DNA of 64,000 nucleotides, from contig CAYMDP010000009.1 in NCBI GenBank assembly GCA_964389375.1, positions 17,784 to 81,783 on the forward strand, read 5' to 3'. A model generated the notes under the pieces. The model was given only the letters and a program-made list of their open reading frames with translations, ran no database searches and was not told where the DNA came from. Positions 51,464 to 60,937 of this stretch are shown here, piece after piece. Source of the DNA: CAYMDP01 sp964389375 (GTDB taxonomy: Bacteria > Bdellovibrionota > Bdellovibrionia > Bdellovibrionales > UBA1609). A program made the position numbers and the translations under genes. Positions within the stretch are counted from its first letter, which is position 1. Every line of letters begins with the position of its first letter.

Positions 51464-52529
51464 ATTGGTTTTTAAAATTCCACTGATTTTATTCTGCTGT
51501 CTTAGCTCGACCAGCTTTGCCCAAGGCTTGTTGGAAGAGCTAAAGGTTTCAGCGGCACTGGATCTACTTCATCCGGTTTCCTTCGAAAAGGGCTCCTCAA
51601 GAGACAATCGCTTAGACCTTCGGTCTGCAGAGTTTATGTTTTATGCCCCGATTGATCACACCTTTGATGGGGTATTGAACTTTGCCGGGCATTCCGAAGA
51701 GGGGGAGTTTATCTTCGAAGTCCACGAAGCTTACGTGGGATCTAGTAAATTGATTCCGCGTTCTCGATTTCGTGTGGGAAAATTTTTACTTGGAGTCGGG
51801 CGGCTAAACCAACACCATCAGCACGATTGGCCCTTTGTGACGGCTCCAAAAGTGCAAAAGGAATTTTTTGCGGAAGAAGCCGCAGCAGATACTGGTTTTG
51901 AATATTCGATTCTTTTGCCAACGAATGCTTTTTTGGATCTGACATTTGGTGTGACCAATGGATATTGTTATGGGCACTGTCACGACTTGGGCGACCGTCC
52001 TTTGGTTCCTTTGCATTATTTTAGACCTGCCACTTTTTTTGAGTTTGGATCTGGTAAGGGTCTATTGCTGGCTTTAAATTACCTTGGGCGAACTGACGCA
52101 AGTTCTGTGAAAATGAGTCTTGTGGGACTTGATATGACTTTTAAGGAGCGTGTTGGAAAAACTTTAAAGTGGTTGGTGCAAAGTGAGTTGTGGCATCGCA
52201 GTCTTGATGGGCCAGAGGGCTCGATCAGTAGTGCTGCAGGCGCCTATGTTTACACTCAGTATGGTTTTGATCCCATTTGGTCCTTTGGAGTTCGCTTAGA
52301 CGGCTATTCAGTTTTTAACCAGCGTTTTCCCTTAAGTGGGGAGAAGCAAAAGAACCTCGATTATGCAGTAGTCCCAACCTTAAATTATCGTAGTAGTGAG
52401 TTTGCAAATTTCAGACTGGCTTATAGTCACGGGATTGAAACGGCTCAAGGGATAGCGGATGTAAAAGATCGAAGACTTGAGCTGCAGTTTGTTTTTCTTA
52501 TGGGTGCCCATCCAGCTCATGAATTTTAA
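51453..52529 (+). CDS. Outer-membrane beta-barrel protein, His-rich, znu-type operon
   Basis: About 358 residues from ATG 51453, overlapping the previous stop by 11 bp. Signal peptide to FAQ. Beta-strand rich with alternating aromatic residues and His clusters (NQHHQHDW, GHCHDLG) and a C-terminus GAHPAHEF with terminal Phe. It lacks a TonB plug. This resembles barrels found next to zinc ABC importers. It probably gives metal passage through the outer membrane. Confidence 0.7.
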   Translation: MSIKLVFKIPLILFCCLSSTSFAQGLLEELKVSAALDLLHPVSFEKGSSRDNRLDLRSAEFMFYAPIDHTFDGVLNFAGHSEEGEFIFEVHEAYVGSSKLIPRSRFRVGKFLLGVGRLNQHHQHDWPFVTAPKVQKEFFAEEAAADTGFEYSILLPTNAFLDLTFGVTNGYCYGHCHDLGDRPLVPLHYFRPATFFEFGSGKGLLLALNYLGRTDASSVKMSLVGLDMTFKERVGKTLKWLVQSELWHRSLDGPEGSISSAAGAYVYTQYGFDPIWSFGVRLDGYSVFNQRFPLSGEKQKNLDYAVVPTLNYRSSEFANFRLAYSHGIETAQGIADVKDRRLELQFVFLMGAHPAHEF

Positions 52530-52541
52530 GGGAGACTTAAA

Positions 52542-53519
52542 GTGATAGATAAAATAAAAGACGAATTCAAGAGTGCGATTATAAGGATTGGTTCTCTTTT
52601 GTTAATGAGTCTTGTCTCCTTTTCGGCTGGTGCGCAAAAGCCCCTTGTTGTGGTCACTACACTTTTGGATCTGGCAGAGATTGTGAAGACCATAGGAGGA
52701 GATCAAGTCGAGGTTTCAAGTTTGCTTACGGGCAAAGAAGATCCCCACTATGTCGATGCATCCCCAAGTTTTATTCGAGATGTTGCCCGAGCTGATATCG
52801 TCTGTGTGATGGGCTTAGATTTAGAGGTGGGTTGGATGCCAAAGGTTTTGGCAAAATCTGGAAATAAGAAAGTTCAGCCTGGGGGTTTAGGCACTTGCGA
52901 AGCAGCTACCGAGGTGCAGGCGGTGGATATTCCACAAGGTGTTTTAAATCGATCGATGGGAGATATTCACCCCGGAGGAAACCCACATTTTAATTTAAGT
53001 CCATCAGCCTTAAAAGAGGCAGCAAATTCTATTTATAAAGTTTTGAAAGCAAATCGTCCAGAAGCTAGCCTGCAGTTTGAAAAGGGACTAAAGGTATTTC
53101 ATCAGCAAATGGATAGCCTCCTTGAAAGAAACAAAACAAAGATCCAGGTTTATTTAAAAACCGCAAGGTCCGGACCTCTGGCCTTAGAATATCACAAAGA
53201 GTTTGTTTATTTTTTTAAGGACTACGGGATCAGCAGTATGGGTTCGATTGAAGAAAAACCCGGGGTTCCCCCATCTGCTGGTCGTCTGGCCTTTGTGTCG
53301 ACTGAGGCAAAAGGAAAAGGGGTTAAGGTGGCATTGGCGGCGGTTTCTCATCCGGATCGTCAACTAAAGCGCTTTTCTGAACTTTCGGGGATTCCGGTTT
53401 TGAAGCTGCCCACTTCAGTACAAAAAAACGAGGGACCTAAAACGATTTCCGATCTGCAGGATCACATTGTTAAATTGATTTTAAACGAGCTTAATCGGCC
53501 CTTGGATAAAGCCATATGA
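52542..53519 (+). CDS. Metal ABC transporter substrate-binding protein (ZnuA/TroA type)
   Basis: 325 residues from GTG 52542 with GGGAG upstream. Signal peptide to SAGA. Cluster A-I fold: LLDLAEIVKTIGGDQVEV, ligand segments EDPHYVDASPS and GNPHFNLSP, EYHKEFVYFF and the region SHPDRQ. The first three His are standard ligands; the fourth ligand is not clear. It lacks the long His-rich loop of many ZnuA proteins. Metal is zinc or manganese. Its stop overlaps the ATPase gene as ATGA. Confidence 0.85.
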   Translation: MIDKIKDEFKSAIIRIGSLLLMSLVSFSAGAQKPLVVVTTLLDLAEIVKTIGGDQVEVSSLLTGKEDPHYVDASPSFIRDVARADIVCVMGLDLEVGWMPKVLAKSGNKKVQPGGLGTCEAATEVQAVDIPQGVLNRSMGDIHPGGNPHFNLSPSALKEAANSIYKVLKANRPEASLQFEKGLKVFHQQMDSLLERNKTKIQVYLKTARSGPLALEYHKEFVYFFKDYGISSMGSIEEKPGVPPSAGRLAFVSTEAKGKGVKVALAAVSHPDRQLKRFSELSGIPVLKLPTSVQKNEGPKTISDLQDHIVKLILNELNRPLDKAI

Positions 53520-54124
53520 GTTGTTTACTTCAACTTCAAGACGGAGCAGCCCGCACTGAGATTGGCGAAGTCCTGTTTTCTCGGCTTGGATTTGAAGTTC
53601 ATCAGGGGCAGCTGCTTTTGATTCGCGGGGAAAACGGTAGTGGGAAGACCACGTTGCTGAGAAGCTTATTAGGTCTTCACAAAAAATTTGAAGGGCAGCT
53701 AGTCTGTGATCTGGATCGAGATCAAATCGAGTATTTGCCTCAGGTCGGAAACCTGCGCTTTTTTTTGCCCCTAACCTTGGCTGATGTTTTAGGTTTAACC
53801 GATGACTCCAAGTCCCGAAGGGATCAGGTTTTGGCTCTTGGACTTTTGGACGAAAGTGCTTTAGATCGATTTTGGAATACCGCCAGTGGAGGAGAAAGAC
53901 AAAAAACACTTTTGACCAAAGCTTTTTTAAGTCAGCCGCAGCTTCTGATTTTGGATGAACCTTTCAATCACCTAGACTCCCGTGCAAAACAACTTTGTTT
54001 AAGAGAATTAAAATCTTTGTTAAAGTCTGATCAAGCCCCAGGCATTATTTTGGTCAGTCATGATGAGGAGCTTGGAGATTTACAAGTTCATCAGAAGATC
54101 GAACTCTCGGATTCTTTAAAATGA
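53516..54124 (+). CDS. Metal ABC transporter ATP-binding protein (ZnuC type)
   Basis: 202 residues, short for this family (usually about 230-250). Walker A GENGSGKTT, signature SGGERQ, Walker B LLILDEPFNHLD and switch His in VSHDEE are all present, so it should hydrolyse ATP. Overlaps the gene before and the permease gene after as ATGA. Confidence 0.88.
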   Translation: MSCLLQLQDGAARTEIGEVLFSRLGFEVHQGQLLLIRGENGSGKTTLLRSLLGLHKKFEGQLVCDLDRDQIEYLPQVGNLRFFLPLTLADVLGLTDDSKSRRDQVLALGLLDESALDRFWNTASGGERQKTLLTKAFLSQPQLLILDEPFNHLDSRAKQLCLRELKSLLKSDQAPGIILVSHDEELGDLQVHQKIELSDSLK

Positions 54125-54966
54125 TCAGCTTATTTTTGCTTTATAAATGGACTTTGCTGGCGGGAACTTTGACCGCATTAGGGCTTTCACTTGTTGGCGC
54201 GCAAATCGCAAGTCGCGAGCAAAGTGTTCAGACTCTTGTGGTCAGCCAAGCTTCTTCACTTGGAATTATGTTGGCCCTCGCTTTAAGTCATTTAATTGTT
54301 GGACACGAAAGTGAGAAGGCGATTATTCCTCTTTTGTTTTCATTTCTATTTGCCGCTGGGTTTTATTTAATTTGTGAAACCTTTGTGCCCTCCAAGATGC
54401 CAAGCAGGAATTCCTATTACATTGGAATTTTCTCCGCCCTTCTTAGTTTGACCTATGCGGTGACGGCTCTGGTGCCAAGCCTTGAAACCCATATGGGGGC
54501 TAGTTTTTTTGGAGATCTTGCAGTGATTTCGGATCTTGAAGCTATTTTAATGTGCTTCATTTCAAGTGTTGTTCTTCATTTTATGCTTCGAAGATGGCGC
54601 GAAGTTACAGATTTGTCCTTTATGATGGCGATTTTTTCGGGGACCATTCTTGGAAAACGAAAGCGTAAACTTGAGCGAAGTTTTCTGATTATGGCCTTGA
54701 TTTTGATTTGTTCGGGGATTCAATTCATGGGGCTGCTGTATACTTTGACCGCTCTATTCCTTCCGGCACTTGCGGTTTCGGGCCTTCGGCTGAATTTGAA
54801 GGGACTTACAATGCTCTTAAGTTTTGTCGCGGTATTTGGCTCTCTCTTGGGTTTTTCTTTTTCATTGGTTCACGGAAAATTACCTACGGTTCCCGCCATA
54901 GCCCTGTCGTTTTTGTTGATTGGATTTTTAATTCGATTGCCCAAGTTGCTTTCAAGGAAGACTTAG
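54121..54966 (+). CDS. Metal ABC transporter permease (ZnuB type)
   Basis: 281 residues with about eight membrane spans. The pattern LTALGLSLVGAQIASREQSV and ASSLGIMLAL are like ABC-3 family permeases. It forms the channel of the importer with the ATPase. The family is known for zinc, manganese or iron. Terminator hairpin 50 bp downstream. Confidence 0.82.
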   Translation: MISLFLLYKWTLLAGTLTALGLSLVGAQIASREQSVQTLVVSQASSLGIMLALALSHLIVGHESEKAIIPLLFSFLFAAGFYLICETFVPSKMPSRNSYYIGIFSALLSLTYAVTALVPSLETHMGASFFGDLAVISDLEAILMCFISSVVLHFMLRRWREVTDLSFMMAIFSGTILGKRKRKLERSFLIMALILICSGIQFMGLLYTLTALFLPALAVSGLRLNLKGLTMLLSFVAVFGSLLGFSFSLVHGKLPTVPAIALSFLLIGFLIRLPKLLSRKT

Positions 54967-55018
54967 GCAGCTTGATCACAAGATGGTGCTAGTACCTACT
55001 GACACAGGGGTACCTATC

Positions 55019-55040
55019 GCCCCTTTTAGGGGCTTTGTTT
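55019..55040 (+). terminator. Intrinsic terminator after the znu-type operon
   Basis: GCCCC, loop TTTTA, GGGGC then TTTGTTT at 55034-55040: GC-rich stem with a T-rich tail, 53 bp after the permease stop. Confidence 0.75.
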
Positions 55041-55160
55041 CCTCGATGACAATGTATTGATCAACAAGTAACAAATTGCGGCTGCGGAGTCGTAAAAATT
55101 TCGGATTGAATGCATATCCGAGTCCCTATGGTGGCATAGGTCTTGAACTATTTTAAGGGT

Positions 55161-56516
55161 ATGAAGAATATTAGACTTGTCTTTGCCTTTGTTGGAATCG
55201 TTTTTTCAATCTTTAGCCTCCCCCCACGGGCTGGTGCAGATTTCTCTTTTGCTGATTTTGAAGAGAAAGTTCTGAAGAGGCGTGCGAGTCGAGTTTCGGA
55301 GGCCATAGCCCTTTTCCCGACTGAATATCTTAGAAATTACACTTTGATTCGGGACAGCCAGAGCCTGCAACAATCTTCTCCTCTGTATCCGCGGGCGATA
55401 CTTTTTGGGGATACTGCAAAGACCATTTATACCTTTAATGGCGATTCGAGCCACCAAGGTTATTCGAGCCTGGAGACGGTGGAGGCCAAGGGCGACAATT
55501 TACTCTTTAGAGAAGTGGTCTTTCTTGGGGACTTGCCTTCAGGAGTCCAGGTGAAGAATCATCAAGATGCCGAAAGCCACCTCCACCTTCGAAGTTCGGA
55601 AATCGCCTATCTTGATGAAAATATCGTGATTTCAAAGCCGAACCCCTCAAAGTGCATTGCCTGCCACGCATCCAACTTTAAGACCTTTAAAGACAACGGA
55701 TACACTCGATATATCTGGGATGCCTATCCCAATTGGCCGACGGCCTATGGTTCGACTGATGACAGTCTGGTCATGGCCAAAGGATTTGAAGAGGCTTCGA
55801 TAGGGCAAGAGGACCTAAAATCTTTCCCAGTTCAATTCACGGACCCTAGCTTCGCGGGCGCCACTCGATTTACTGCCGTACAGGTAGACCTAAAGAGTCA
55901 GCTTCCGGATTTTTTGGCTTACAAGAAAATGAGTCGATCCCATCCTAGGTATCGCTTTCTTCATTCAGGGAACGATGCCTTCCCATTTCATGCGAGTGTG
56001 ACATTAATGCTGATTGAAGGTCCTGAAGAGGGTCGTTTTGTGGGCGCTTATAAGCCTACCAAAGAAGTTTCTAGTGGATTCCGCTCTTTGGGTTTTGCTC
56101 CCAACACAAGGCTGGGTGCTCTCATTCAAGAAAACTTTTCTAGGGTGTCCAAGGAAAGACTCCTTAAGGAGAAAGGCCAGATGGATCGAGTTCAGTTTAC
56201 AAATCGTATTTGCGAAATGGGCCAGAGTGGGAAGCTGGACTGGGACCATATATTAACTGACGAATTGGACCTATTGAGGCAAAAAGAATTTATGGGAGGA
56301 GTGATCTCGGGCACTCCAAGATTTTTGGCCTATCTACTTCTCAAAGATCAAGTTGAGGTCCAATCGGCCCCAAGTCGTGTTGGTTCAAATGACAAGGAAT
56401 ATGTCGATTCCTTTTATGAGGGGGCTTCTCCTCAATTTTTGGATCACATCCAAAATCAACTTCTCGCACAGGACGAAGCTGATTTGATTATTGAACGGGC
56501 CTGTAAGAAGAATTAA
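55161..56516 (+). CDS. Exported protein with one CxxCH heme motif
   Basis: About 451 residues from ATG 55161, preceded by AAGGG; a TTG at 55143 adds six residues. Signal peptide to about RAGA. One c-type heme motif CIACH lies about residue 170 within a region like cytochrome c domains; no distal Met is assigned. The rest has no familiar domain, though KYFLHSGNDAFPFHAS-like His residues follow. Could be a periplasmic heme protein or peroxidase-like. Single gene. Confidence 0.6.
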   Translation: MKNIRLVFAFVGIVFSIFSLPPRAGADFSFADFEEKVLKRRASRVSEAIALFPTEYLRNYTLIRDSQSLQQSSPLYPRAILFGDTAKTIYTFNGDSSHQGYSSLETVEAKGDNLLFREVVFLGDLPSGVQVKNHQDAESHLHLRSSEIAYLDENIVISKPNPSKCIACHASNFKTFKDNGYTRYIWDAYPNWPTAYGSTDDSLVMAKGFEEASIGQEDLKSFPVQFTDPSFAGATRFTAVQVDLKSQLPDFLAYKKMSRSHPRYRFLHSGNDAFPFHASVTLMLIEGPEEGRFVGAYKPTKEVSSGFRSLGFAPNTRLGALIQENFSRVSKERLLKEKGQMDRVQFTNRICEMGQSGKLDWDHILTDELDLLRQKEFMGGVISGTPRFLAYLLLKDQVEVQSAPSRVGSNDKEYVDSFYEGASPQFLDHIQNQLLAQDEADLIIERACKKN

Positions 56517-56529
56517 GCCCCTCAAAGCT

Positions 56530-58620
56530 CTAAGGGTTTTCTGAAGCTTCTTTAGGTGGAGTTTTTGGATAGAAGAATTCAAGTTTTGAATTTTTCCAAC
56601 GATTGTAAAGATAGACATAAATGGCTTGCGCTTTTTTTCCTTCGATCTGTCTGGCTCGCATAGCGACGTTTAGTGCTAATGCGAAGGCGACTCCAACATT
56701 GCAAGTCCCGATAATCAAAACAGCAAATGCGGTTAAGAAAAAATCCCAGTTCAATAAGGCCTCCAAGGGGAGGGAGCTTGCAGCAAGTGTGATTCCTCCG
56801 GTGGCAAGAGTGACGTGACGAACATCAATGGGCAGACCAAATAACTTACCAAGAGGGTAGGCACAGCCCAACATAAAGCCAAGCGAGATGCTTCCGCCAA
56901 GACCCGAGGCGTTTTTTAATAGCCAGTCTGCAATATCTTTTGAGCGCTCTTTCCCAAGAACTGCAGTCAGTCTGGGGTGATTCGCAATCGCATCGGGAAG
57001 TCTGCGGTAAACAATCCAGTTTTCAATCCATCCAGCGAAAATACTTGAGGTCCAAAGAATGACTCCGGTAAAACAGGCGTAAAGAATCGTTAGACTTTCA
57101 AAAGGGTGATGTGCCGCTAAGGTCGCCATCGCTTTTTGTTGACTCATAAAGGGCTGGCCAAAGATTCCTTTCCAGGCAAAAGCAAAAATGAGTGCCACCG
57201 GAATGACCATACCGACATTTCCCAAAACTGAAACAAATTGAGTCCGAGTCAAGTTGACCACTTCGTCTACAAAATCTTTAATCCCGGCTTTGTCCGATAG
57301 ATGCAGGAGCCTTCCAGCAATGGCTGAGGCCGTCATTGAGGGTTGCTTGGTTGCTAAAGTAAAGCCGAGCATTTGAATTAAAACGAAGCTGGCTGAATAG
57401 TTTATGGATAAAAGTAAGGCTTCAAAAAATAAAGGAAACTGAATCATGGCCGTCATAGTTTTTAAGACAACCGTGCCCGCCGTCAGCATTCCTCCGCCGG
57501 CCCCAGCGCGAAGCATGGCAAAGTATTCCGCTTTACTGCGGGTGATATAGTGCTCCCCGGTTTCGCTGGTCCGTTCTGCAATTTTTCGCGCGAGTTGATT
57601 CACATTGGTCTTAAAGAATGAGGTTACACCTTTGCTCATTTGAATATCTTGAATCAGTTCACCGATCAGCTGAGCGACTTCTTGGTGAAGGTTTTCACTG
57701 GTTCGTTCGCAAAGAATTTGCAAGATCAATTGAAGGCGATCCAAAGCGTGAGAAAGCCGTTCGATCAAGTAAACAATCGAAACGCTGACCCCAAAGTGTT
57801 CTAGCTGCGAAAGGACGTGCCTTAAGGCGTCTCGACAGTTTTCGATTTCACGAAAGCAGGTCAGTAGATTTTTTTGAAAAGATTCTTCTTCGCCATTTTG
57901 GTGGTTGCGCAAAAACTCTGAGTAGGCGGAATTTAGGCGGACAAAGGGAGAATTAGAGACCGGAACTTTTGGGGATCTTCTGCGGATTTCTTCATTCAAT
58001 CCTAGGGCCGAGATCTGTGCGCACAAGATGACTCCGGCTTCTTCCATTCCTAGGATCAGGTTTTCCCAGGTCTCTTCAGGTTTTTCGGCCTCGAACTGAA
58101 TCAGATTTGATATACTTAGAATCAGCTCCGAGGATAAGGTCTTAGTCCAAAGGGCATCTTCATCCTGCGAAAAAATCTCGTAGAACAATTCTGAAAGTTC
58201 AGTTTCGTCCGGAGGCTTTGGCAGAAGGCGCCCTAAAAGCCGATCGGTTAATTCGCTCCAAAAACCTTCGCTTCCGGGAAGACCCGTTTTGCTGAAAAGA
58301 CGAACTCCGTTTGTCTCGATCAATACACTTCGAATCAATTTAGCGACGGCTTTTTTCCATTCGAGATTGCGATCCAGAAGCTGAAGGATAAAACGAATCC
58401 GAGCGGATTGGTTTTTCCCGGCGGATTGATTGCTTTCTCCATGAAAATCAATCCAATAGATTAAATCCGACAGCCACAGCCGTTTTTCGGAAAGACTTTT
58501 TTGTAAACTGGCTTGGGCCAAAAGATAAGGCAGATCATACTTGGTTCGATGATCCGTCATCAACCGGCGCCAGATGGACAATTTTGTTTTGTCTTTAGAG
58601 AGCAAACAAACCTCGGTCAA
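56530..58620 (-). CDS. Gcr-family membrane protein (site-specific recombinase family in name)
   Basis: 696 residues. A soluble helical N-terminal half (about 1-370) is followed by six or so membrane spans: RAGAGGGMLTAGTVVLKTMT, then QFPLFFEALLLSINYSASF and LIQMLGFTLATKQPSMTAS. This matches the large proteobacterial family named site-specific recombinase Gcr. The membrane topology and lack of recombinase motifs argue against DNA recombination. TTG 58620 and ATG 58560 are both possible starts with poor ribosome-binding sites. Confidence 0.75.
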   Translation of the reverse strand: MTEVCLLSKDKTKLSIWRRLMTDHRTKYDLPYLLAQASLQKSLSEKRLWLSDLIYWIDFHGESNQSAGKNQSARIRFILQLLDRNLEWKKAVAKLIRSVLIETNGVRLFSKTGLPGSEGFWSELTDRLLGRLLPKPPDETELSELFYEIFSQDEDALWTKTLSSELILSISNLIQFEAEKPEETWENLILGMEEAGVILCAQISALGLNEEIRRRSPKVPVSNSPFVRLNSAYSEFLRNHQNGEEESFQKNLLTCFREIENCRDALRHVLSQLEHFGVSVSIVYLIERLSHALDRLQLILQILCERTSENLHQEVAQLIGELIQDIQMSKGVTSFFKTNVNQLARKIAERTSETGEHYITRSKAEYFAMLRAGAGGGMLTAGTVVLKTMTAMIQFPLFFEALLLSINYSASFVLIQMLGFTLATKQPSMTASAIAGRLLHLSDKAGIKDFVDEVVNLTRTQFVSVLGNVGMVIPVALIFAFAWKGIFGQPFMSQQKAMATLAAHHPFESLTILYACFTGVILWTSSIFAGWIENWIVYRRLPDAIANHPRLTAVLGKERSKDIADWLLKNASGLGGSISLGFMLGCAYPLGKLFGLPIDVRHVTLATGGITLAASSLPLEALLNWDFFLTAFAVLIIGTCNVGVAFALALNVAMRARQIEGKKAQAIYVYLYNRWKNSKLEFFYPKTPPKEASENP

Positions 58621-58808
58621 AAAAATTTAGCGTGCTTTAGTCTAGCGAAGAAGGTCGAGATCGTCACTTGTTAGTTGTGAGGCGGTTTTCGAGTCGGGAG
58701 ATCTGCAATATGCGGGAGAGAGACCTTAAACTGAGTTCACCCTGCTTGAGAATGAATTGGCTCCATTGATTCGGGGGTAAGAGCAATAAAGATGGCCATC
58801 ACAATGCG

Positions 58809-59336
58809 TTATTTGCGGAGCTTACGAAGTCTAAAGATCATAAAACCAAGGACCAAAAATGCGAGAGTGAGGCTTACAAAAAAGCCGATTTTATTTGCGG
58901 TCGAGACTCGGCCCTTGCCAGTTTGAGGACCTTTGGTTTTTATGGGCTCTCCCTTTTTTTCAATCGTCCAAAGCTCAAGATCTGAATTGCCATTTGGGGC
59001 AAAGCTGCCCTGAGCTAAAAAAGATTCTTCATCCGCCCTGAGAACATAAAACTCCATCCCCGGAAAATCTACTCCAAGCGAGGCCGCTGGTCGCACTAAC
59101 CAGCGATCCAGTTCGAAGACATTTCCAGCGTAGCGCTCACCATGGGCACGGTAGAGCATTTGTGCACGCTGAATTTCTTTAAGAGCTTGATGAATTTCGG
59201 CACGAGCAAGTTCAGAACTGGCGGCAGCTTGATTCCATTCGCTGCTAATTTTATTTCCGAAAAATGCGCTTGTTCCAAGGCATAGAATGATGAATAGACC
59301 AAGTGCCGCGAAAAATTTAAGAGATTTTGAATTCAT
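58809..59336 (-). CDS. Pilin-like membrane protein with extra C-terminal span
   Basis: 175 residues. N-terminal hydrophobic span (about 7-27) and a long amphipathic helix (to about 65) then EIQRAQMLYRAHGERYAG, which looks like the start of a pseudopilin globular domain, and a later FYVLRADEESFLAQG and ELWTIEKKGEP like pilin strands. Unlike pilins it lacks the prepilin peptidase motif and ends in a second membrane span (150-168) plus a basic tail (FRLRKLRK). Unusual architecture; single gene. Confidence 0.5.
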   Translation of the reverse strand: MNSKSLKFFAALGLFIILCLGTSAFFGNKISSEWNQAAASSELARAEIHQALKEIQRAQMLYRAHGERYAGNVFELDRWLVRPAASLGVDFPGMEFYVLRADEESFLAQGSFAPNGNSDLELWTIEKKGEPIKTKGPQTGKGRVSTANKIGFFVSLTLAFLVLGFMIFRLRKLRK

Positions 59337-59467
59337 GGGTAGATTGTAGTCGTCTCTTGGTCGTGGATCTAGGTTATTTTTCTCCTGTTTTTTAAGGAGA
59401 CTAGACCAAGGTGGGGCAGAAGTTGAGGTTTTACGGGGTCCAAAGCTATGTTAGAATAGAACTTCCT

Positions 59468-60193
59468 ATGAAATCTAAAAAAACGAATTTCGTCATATTT
59501 TTAAGTTTGCTGATTTCGTTTTGTGCTCAGGCAGAACGGGTGGGTCAGGGCACAAACTCTAAAGGAAGCAAACCTCAGACCTCTTCTGCAGCAGAAGAGT
59601 CCGCGAAGCTTCCTTACTGTTTTGAGGGGGAAGGCGATTTAAACGAAATTTTTGAGACTCAAAAAATGAACTCAAAGAATAAGTTCAAGTATGATGGTTA
59701 CAAACGAGTCTTTAGAGGAGAAGGGCCGGATTCAAAAGGAAAGAGTTTGGTCTCTGAGCGAGAAGTTTTCGCCCGCTTAGTTTATGCGGAGGCTTTGGCG
59801 GCTGAATGTAAAGGGGGCGACTCGGAGGCGGTTAAAATCATTGCGGAAGTCATTTCGAATCGCATCGAAAAGCGTAAAGGGCGAGTGGGTGATGTCATTT
59901 TTGAGCGGGATCAGTTTGCATCCTCTTTGAATCGTTATAGCGAGTCCAAGTACAAAGAGTTTCTATGCCCAAAAAATTTAAAGATGTGGGAGATGGCTGA
60001 TAAAAAAGTCTTAGAGCTTTTAGCAAACCCAAAATCAAACTCGCTTCCCGCAGATACTTTTAACTACTATTTCTTTTTGCATTCAACTCGCTTTAATGCT
60101 CCAAAATGGACCGAGGCTTACCAGTCTGCAGCGGTATTGAATTCAGAATCAAAAAAATGTCTTGAGGCTTACAAAAATCCAGGCTGGAAATAA
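59468..60193 (+). CDS. SleB-like cell-wall hydrolase
   Basis: About 241 residues from ATG 59468; a GTG-type frame to 59411 has no signal before the ATG. Signal peptide to CAQA. The mature C-terminal region has the Hydrolase_2/SleB pattern: ARLVYAEALAAEC, VKIIAEVISNRI, VIFERDQFASSLN and YYFFLHST. SleB proteins are lytic transglycosylases; Glu of YAEA is the likely catalytic residue. Exported, so it may remodel own or foreign peptidoglycan. Confidence 0.75.
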   Translation: MKSKKTNFVIFLSLLISFCAQAERVGQGTNSKGSKPQTSSAAEESAKLPYCFEGEGDLNEIFETQKMNSKNKFKYDGYKRVFRGEGPDSKGKSLVSEREVFARLVYAEALAAECKGGDSEAVKIIAEVISNRIEKRKGRVGDVIFERDQFASSLNRYSESKYKEFLCPKNLKMWEMADKKVLELLANPKSNSLPADTFNYYFFLHSTRFNAPKWTEAYQSAAVLNSESKKCLEAYKNPGWK

Positions 60194-60208
60194 AATCAAT
60201 CAGCGATT

Positions 60209-60937
60209 TTAAAACTGGGATTTGTAGATCATAAAAATTCCGAGCAGTAGAATTAGAGCCGAGACGGTTCTGCGAAATTGCCTTTCGGGCAGACGCTTTA
60301 AAACTTTTGTCCCTAGCAATGTGCCGATGACAACGCCGAGACTTGAAATCCCAATCCAGCGAAGGTGTTCTAAGAGTCCGTTCATTTCGGACCAAAAATA
60401 AATTGGCATTCTAGCAAGGTCGACAATCAGTCCCGTCGCCGTTGCGGTGGCGACAAAAGTTTCTTTAGAAATCTTTGCCCCAAGAAGCGCGGCAGAGCGA
60501 ATGCCCCCTTGATTGCCGACAAGGCCTCCCAAAAAGCCAGAAATGGCTCCGGCAGTCCACGCCATGGCTCCCGAGAAACGCATTTTCTCGGAAAGTCCGC
60601 TAGCGCCCGTAAAGCCAGCGAAGACTAAAATCAGTCCAAAGATTAATGTCAGTGCCGGAGTCGAGAATTGACTAAACAAAAAGGCTCCGGTTAAGCCACC
60701 CACAGCACTGGTTAAGCCAAAGCTCAGAAGAATTTTTTTGTCCACATGACTGCGTAACATAAAAAACCGAAGGGCCGTCGCGATCAGATGTGGGACAGAA
60801 ACAATGGCGACTGCGAGCTTAGTCCCGACGGATAGGCTTAATATTGGAGTCAGCAAGCTTCCTATGCCAAATCCAACGACAGAGGCAACACCGCCAGCCA
60901 AAATTGAAACCACGAAAATGCTAAGCTCATATGCCAT
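60209..60937 (-). CDS. TauE/SafE-family membrane exporter
   Basis: 242 residues with about eight spans. GGVASVVGFGIGSLLTPIL and the mirrored GGLVGNQGGIRSAALL are the conserved Gly-rich motifs of the TauE/SafE permease family, implicated in export of sulfite or sulfonates. Converges on the SleB-like gene. Confidence 0.82.
   Translation of the reverse strand: MAYELSIFVVSILAGGVASVVGFGIGSLLTPILSLSVGTKLAVAIVSVPHLIATALRFFMLRSHVDKKILLSFGLTSAVGGLTGAFLFSQFSTPALTLIFGLILVFAGFTGASGLSEKMRFSGAMAWTAGAISGFLGGLVGNQGGIRSAALLGAKISKETFVATATATGLIVDLARMPIYFWSEMNGLLEHLRWIGISSLGVVIGTLLGTKVLKRLPERQFRRTVSALILLLGIFMIYKSQF

Noticed and set aside
56530..58620. Reading the Gcr-family protein as a mobile-element recombinase
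   Set aside because: Multi-span membrane protein without integrase or resolvase residues and without flanking repeats.
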